From Vulcanimicrobiota bacterium (GTDB lineage: Bacteria > Vulcanimicrobiota > Vulcanimicrobiia > Vulcanimicrobiales > Vulcanimicrobiaceae): a DNA stretch of 9,310 nucleotides. Position numbers and translations under genes: made by a program. The stretch lies in assembly GCA_019233415.1 (NCBI GenBank), contig JAFAMK010000451.1, positions 1-9,310 on the forward strand, written 5' to 3'. The notes beneath the pieces are model-generated. The model was not told the DNA's origin. It searched no databases and saw nothing but the letters and a program-made list of their open reading frames with translations. Below are positions 6,109 to 9,310 of the stretch, piece after piece; within the stretch, counting starts at the first letter, position 1, and every line of letters starts with the position of its first letter.

Positions 6109-7188
6109 ATGACGACGAAGCTTCCAGTGCTCGACGTGCCGATCGTGCTCGCGCCGCTGGGCGGCGTCGGGACGCCCGAACTGGCGGCTGCGGTATCGAA
6201 TGCCGGCGGCCTCGGGTTCTTGCCGTGCGCGTATTCGACACCGGCGCAGATTACGGAGCAGATCGCCGCGGTGCGACGGCTCACCGACCGTCCCTTCGGT
6301 GTGAACCTGTTCGTCGAGACGCAGTGGGACGAGCCGGGCGACCGCGTGCGCCGCGCCCACGAACGCCTGCGCCGGTACCGCAACGAGCTGGGAATTCCGC
6401 ACGCTGCGGAACCGCCGCTCCCGCCGCGCCACTACCGCCAACAAGTCGAAGCCGTGCTCGCCGCGCGCCCGGCGGTGTTCAGCTTCACGTTCGGCATCCT
6501 CGAAGCGGACGTGCTCGAACGCGCGCGAGCCGCGGGGATCGCAACGCTCGGCACGGCGACGACGGTGGACGAGGCGCTCGCGCTCGAACGCGCCGGTGTC
6601 GACGCCATCTGCGCGCAAGGCGCCGAGGCCGGTGCTCACCGCGGCACGTTCCTCGCGCCCGTCGCCGACTCGCTGATCGGAACGCTCGCGCTCGTGCCGC
6701 AGATCGTCGACGCGGTACAGGTCCCCGTCGTCGCGGCAGGCGGAATCGGTGACGGCCGCGGCGTCGCCGCGGTCCTCGCTCTCGGTGCGATGTGGGCACA
6801 GCTCGGGACTGCGTTCCTCCTCGCCGACGAGTCGGGTATTTCACCGGCATATCGGCACGTACTCGCCGGAGACCCGGTACGCCGCACAACACTGACGACC
6901 GCGTTCTCCGGACGCGCCGCACGCGGCATACGCAATCGCTTCATCGAAGAAATGTCGAATCCCGACGACCTCGCGCCGTATCCGTACCAAAACGCGCTCA
7001 CCCGCGACGTCCGCACCGCCGCGGCCCAGCAGAACCGTTCGGAGTTCCTGTCGCTCTGGGCCGGGCAAGCCGCCGCGCTAGCCAAGGCCGAGCCCGCCGC
7101 TACGATCGTCGCACGTCTGATGCGCGAGGCGCGTGAAGCCGCACAGCGCTCAGTGCGTGCGGCAGGTCTCCCTGTCGGGACTATTTGA
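6109..7188 (+). CDS. Nitronate monooxygenase (2-nitropropane dioxygenase family)
   Basis: 359 aa from ATG 6109; the frame also opens at a TTG at 6070, but the extra residues are not family-like. It is an FMN-dependent TIM-barrel enzyme that oxidises alkyl nitronates to carbonyl compounds and nitrite, in the cytoplasm. The N-terminus has PIVLAPLGGVGTPELAAAVS (11-30) and NAGGLGFLP (31-39), then RPFGVNLF (61-68). The class I motif appears as GAEAGAHRG (171-179) with putative catalytic His177; the usual GGHRG is GAHRG here. The phosphate-binding VVAAGGIGDGRG (207-218) and QLGTAFL (231-237) follow. The length is normal. It is divergent from a TetR gene and probably repressed by it. Its stop overlaps the 3' end of the opposite-strand secreted-protein gene by 8 bp. 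Exact substrate is uncertain, since many members act on propionate 3-nitronate or unidentified compounds. Confidence 0.95.
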   Translation: MTTKLPVLDVPIVLAPLGGVGTPELAAAVSNAGGLGFLPCAYSTPAQITEQIAAVRRLTDRPFGVNLFVETQWDEPGDRVRRAHERLRRYRNELGIPHAAEPPLPPRHYRQQVEAVLAARPAVFSFTFGILEADVLERARAAGIATLGTATTVDEALALERAGVDAICAQGAEAGAHRGTFLAPVADSLIGTLALVPQIVDAVQVPVVAAGGIGDGRGVAAVLALGAMWAQLGTAFLLADESGISPAYRHVLAGDPVRRTTLTTAFSGRAARGIRNRFIEEMSNPDDLAPYPYQNALTRDVRTAAAQQNRSEFLSLWAGQAAALAKAEPAATIVARLMREAREAAQRSVRAAGLPVGTI

Positions 7189-8206
7189 TCGCGACCGGGA
7201 ACAACTGCTCGATCGCGGGACCCATCGCTTTTTCCGACACGCCGACGATGGCAGCGCCGAAGTTGCCCAGGAACATCTGGCCGATGTCGGCTTCCCCGGT
7301 ACCGTGACCCAGCACCACCCCGCTGCAGCTCACGAGCGAGAGCCGCAACGACGCGTGCGAGCGTCCCGTCACCGCGGACTGTTCGACGCGCACGTCCGGT
7401 ACGATGATCGCTTGCGCCCCATTGGCTGCGCAAAGTTGTTGCGCGCCGGCGATCGTGGAGAGGTGATCGATCGGCGTTCCGGGTTTGGCGTCGATCTTGT
7501 GCTGCTGCAACTGGGCGAGCAGCGAGTGCGTGACGTCGGGCGCGCGCGGGTCGGCGATCCCGGGCTGCTCGAACGGAACGACCACGTAGGTCGACGGAGC
7601 CGCTGCGGGAGGCGGCGAGGCGGAAGCGATCGCCTCGGGTGCCGGCGCGGCCTCCGACACGCTGGCTGCTGCGCGCGCGGTGGCCGCGGCTTGCACGGCG
7701 GTGCGGAACGCCGCATCCACGGCCGCGCCGAGGTTTCCGACGCTGAACGCGCCGGCCGGCGCCTGATCCCCGCTCGTCGTCGTGCTCCAACGCACCGCTC
7801 CGTCGCAGCCGACCTCGTCGAGTCGCAAGTCGACGTGAGTCGGATACCTTAGAATCGTCACGAACGGTGCTGGGATCACCTTTCTGGTCTGTTCGTACCG
7901 GCCCTCGGCGACGAGGATCCCCGTCGCGCCGTTGTCGGCGCAGATTTTCGCGGCGTTCCCGGCCGCTTCCAAATGGTCCACCGGTGCGATCGTGGTGACC
8001 GGTAGTCCCGCCGCGGCAAGGTCTGCCGCGAGGGCCTGTGAGACGGCGCTGGCGTGCGGATCGGTGCTGCCGGGATACTCGTACGGAAGAAGAACGAGCT
8101 TCGCCGCGGGTGCCGGTGCCGGGCTTTGCGCGAGCACCGCGAGCGGCATGACGACGCTGACGAGGACGAGACCGCAAGCCGAAGCCAGCGCCTTCCATAC
8201 GAACAC
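7181..8206 (-). CDS. Secreted protein of unknown function with two copies of one domain
   Basis: 341 aa. The GTG at 8206 is chosen because GGAGG lies 7 nt upstream and a signal peptide starts there: WKALASACGLVLVSVVMPLA, with likely cleavage near VLA-QSP (residue 26). After a Pro/Ala stretch there are two related domains. Repeat 1 (about 36-173) and repeat 2 (about 207-338) align from LVLLPYEYPGSTDP with VVVPFEQPGIADP, through VDHLEAAGNAAKICADNGA with IDHLSTIAGAQQLCAANGA, to VGNLGAAV with LGNFGAAI. Each repeat has two Cys at matching places (89/134 and 259/294), possibly a disulfide in the periplasm. An Ala/Pro/Ser linker (174-206) joins them. The strand-helix pattern recalls the TolB-N/LpoB-like fold, but this is not certain and I do not recognise the family. 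The gene is 79 bp downstream of the SCO gene on the same strand. Confidence 0.8.
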   Translation of the reverse strand: MFVWKALASACGLVLVSVVMPLAVLAQSPAPAPAAKLVLLPYEYPGSTDPHASAVSQALAADLAAAGLPVTTIAPVDHLEAAGNAAKICADNGATGILVAEGRYEQTRKVIPAPFVTILRYPTHVDLRLDEVGCDGAVRWSTTTSGDQAPAGAFSVGNLGAAVDAAFRTAVQAAATARAAASVSEAAPAPEAIASASPPPAAAPSTYVVVPFEQPGIADPRAPDVTHSLLAQLQQHKIDAKPGTPIDHLSTIAGAQQLCAANGAQAIIVPDVRVEQSAVTGRSHASLRLSLVSCSGVVLGHGTGEADIGQMFLGNFGAAIVGVSEKAMGPAIEQLFPVAIK

Positions 8207-8213
8207 GAGGCAA

Positions 8214-8218
8214 CCTCC
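8214..8218 (-). promoter_or_regulatory. Ribosome binding site fixing the secreted-protein start
   Basis: On the minus strand this reads GGAGG, 7 nt before the GTG at 8206. It places the start directly ahead of the signal peptide and excludes the longer open frame reaching to 8443, whose first 79 codons are non-coding or SCO-gene shadow. Confidence 0.8.
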
Positions 8219-8285
8219 GAACGGATGTTCCTCCCCTCGTTCATGGCGCGTGAAGCCAGTCCCTGTTCGAATGTCGCGGAACCGG

Positions 8286-8867
8286 TTACGTGGTGACTGC
8301 GCGCAGTGCTCGAGTGATCGTGTCCGGCGTCGTATCGGGTTGCAACTCCTCCCGTACCGCGCCGTAGCGGTCGACGATGAAGAGCCGGGTGTCGTGATCG
8401 CGTGCTTCACGCGATCCATCTCCTGCGCCGAGCGCGAGCGCAAGTGCTTTCAGGGCCTCCGGCGCTCCCGTCGCGCCGATGATCGCATTGTTCCATGCGC
8501 TGAGGTAGCGGCGCATCGTGTGCGGGTCGTCGTGCGTGGGATCAATCGTCACGAAGTACGCCGAGGGACGCGTACCCGGCGCGAGCCCGCGTAGTGCGAG
8601 CGCGAGCTTCGCCAGCGTGAGCGGGCATTCGTCCGTGCAGCGCGTGTATCCGAGCACCAGGACCTCGCCGTGTGCCGGCGCGTCGAGCCGCAGCAGCGCG
8701 CCGCGATCGTCGACCAAGGCGACGCCGGGAACGCGACGTACCTGTGCTGTTCCGTCGAATCCGCTCAGACCGGGCGCGAACGCGCTTCGCGCCGCCAACA
8801 CGCACACAACTGCGGCCACGAGAACTCCAAGCGCGACCGCCGCGATGGACCGGGCGCGCGACGTCAC
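8286..8867 (-). CDS. SCO1/SenC/PrrC family protein (copper/thiol, cytochrome oxidase assembly)
   Basis: 193 aa. The GTG at 8867 overlaps the MFS stop as GTGA, so it is coupled to that gene; the frame upstream of it is MFS shadow. A single N-terminal membrane anchor spans about residues 6-26 (IAAVALGVLVAAVVCVLAA), and the thioredoxin-like domain would face the periplasm. The copper-binding CxxxC is in TRCTDECPLT (Cys77, Cys81) and the third ligand is His158 in DHDTRLFIVD. YFVTIDPTHDDP, the family's fold-defining strand, is present. SCO proteins deliver copper to, or reduce thiols in, the CuA site of cytochrome c oxidase. No oxidase gene lies in the window, so a thiol-redox or copper-stress role remains possible. 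All three copper ligands are intact. Family call is very confident. Confidence 0.96.
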   Translation of the reverse strand: MTSRARSIAAVALGVLVAAVVCVLAARSAFAPGLSGFDGTAQVRRVPGVALVDDRGALLRLDAPAHGEVLVLGYTRCTDECPLTLAKLALALRGLAPGTRPSAYFVTIDPTHDDPHTMRRYLSAWNNAIIGATGAPEALKALALALGAGDGSREARDHDTRLFIVDRYGAVREELQPDTTPDTITRALRAVTT

Positions 8868-9310
8868 GCCGGCGCCGGGACGGTGGTGCGGTAGCGGATC
8901 GGCAGGTTCAACGCGGCGGCGGTGTAGCCGACGACGACCGTCGCGATCCAGATGATCTGATATGAGCCCGTCGCCTGCAGCGCGACGCCACCCAGCCACG
9001 CGCCGAGGAATGCCCCGACTTGGTGGCTCAGGAAGCACACACCGAAGAGCGCACCCAAATTGCTCAGCCCGAATAACCGCGCCACGACGCCGTTCGTCAG
9101 GGGAACGGTCCCGAGCCACGTCAATCCCATCACGACGGCAAACGCGAGCGTCGAAACGGCCGTCGGCGGAAAGGCGACGAAGACGAGCGCAGCGGTCGCG
9201 CGAATCGTGTACAGCACCGCCAGCAAGAACTGCGGCGCAAAGCGGTCCATCAACTTGCCGAAACCGAAGCTGCCGATGATGTTGAAGAACCCGATCGTCG
9301 CGAGCGACGC
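8864..9310 (-). CDS. MFS transporter, C-terminal part (5' end outside window)
   Basis: 148 residues are visible, open to the window edge and ending with a TGA at 8864-8866. They hold about five hydrophobic segments. The first ends in FGFGKLMDRF, a motif-A-like loop (G-x-L-x-D-R) typical of the start of the second six-helix half. Later segments include FAVVMGLTWLGTVPLTNGVV and FLSHQVGAFLGAWLGG, a pattern common in organic-anion/monocarboxylate-type MFS carriers. The substrate cannot be told. Because the SCO gene starts within its stop codon, the two are very probably co-transcribed; a link to copper or small-acid transport is only a guess. The TTG at 9253 is internal, as the transporter-like sequence continues upstream of it. 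Confidence 0.9.
   Translation of the reverse strand, partial: ASLATIGFFNIIGSFGFGKLMDRFAPQFLLAVLYTIRATAALVFVAFPPTAVSTLAFAVVMGLTWLGTVPLTNGVVARLFGLSNLGALFGVCFLSHQVGAFLGAWLGGVALQATGSYQIIWIATVVVGYTAAALNLPIRYRTTVPAPA

Noticed and set aside
5448..6383. Long open minus-strand frame continuing upstream of the SGNH hydrolase
   Set aside because: It is an Arg-rich shadow of the TetR and monooxygenase genes; the SGNH domain starts exactly at the ATG at 5447.
6636..8213. Long open minus-strand frame of about 525 codons
   Set aside because: Its composition (Arg-rich, low complexity) is that of a shadow frame, and it conflicts with the monooxygenase and the secreted-protein gene, both supported by motifs.
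8280..8287. AACCGGTT palindrome at the SCO 3' end
   Set aside because: An 8-bp palindrome alone at the end of a coding region is common by chance and has no supporting context.
8207..8443. Longer N-terminus for the secreted protein
   Set aside because: The GGAGG site and signal peptide place the start at 8206; the extension would cover the SCO gene's 3' end.

Overview
The window comes from a GC-rich bacterial chromosome (roughly two thirds G+C by eye, strongly GC-biased third codon positions). Shine-Dalgarno sites precede some genes, while others start by stop/start overlap or possibly from a leaderless transcript. GTG starts are common. The gene mix and style would fit a soil-type lineage such as Eremiobacterota/Dormibacterota or a high-GC proteobacterium, but nothing seen fixes the taxonomy. 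No rRNA, tRNA, CRISPR array, insertion sequence or integrase was found.

Region 1 (1-4246, + strand) is the most interesting part. Three genes lie head to tail with overlapping ends: the C-terminal part of a patatin-like phospholipase (its N-terminus is off the window), a fusion of a SIR2-like domain to an ABC/OLD-class AAA ATPase, and a Cys-rich HNH endonuclease of the PtuB/TIGR02646 type. An ATPase followed by this HNH is the core of Septu (PtuA-PtuB) and of the Septu-like module in retron Ec78. Here the ATPase carries an extra N-terminal SIR2-like domain whose active-site motifs look degenerate, and a patatin phospholipase lies translationally close upstream. The trio is a candidate Septu-like anti-phage system with an unusual architecture. 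The defence role is inferred from families and gene order.

Region 2 (4247-4331) is a short gap. It holds a coding-like fragment that resembles the N-terminus of CutA and may be a decayed gene at a recombination border.

Region 3 (4332-7188) is a small metabolic/regulatory cluster. On the minus strand are a VOC (glyoxalase-fold) protein behind a palindromic operator-like site, and a TetR regulator translationally coupled to an SGNH/GDSL hydrolase. Divergent to TetR, on the plus strand, is a class I nitronate monooxygenase. A 22-bp imperfect palindrome between TetR and the monooxygenase is the likely TetR operator controlling both directions.

Region 4 (7181-9310, minus strand) reads, in transcription order, an MFS transporter C-terminal part, a SCO1/SenC-type copper/thiol protein overlapping it by 4 bp, then after a 79-bp gap a secreted protein of unknown function built from two copies of one domain. 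This last gene overlaps the 3' end of the monooxygenase gene by 8 bp, tail to tail.
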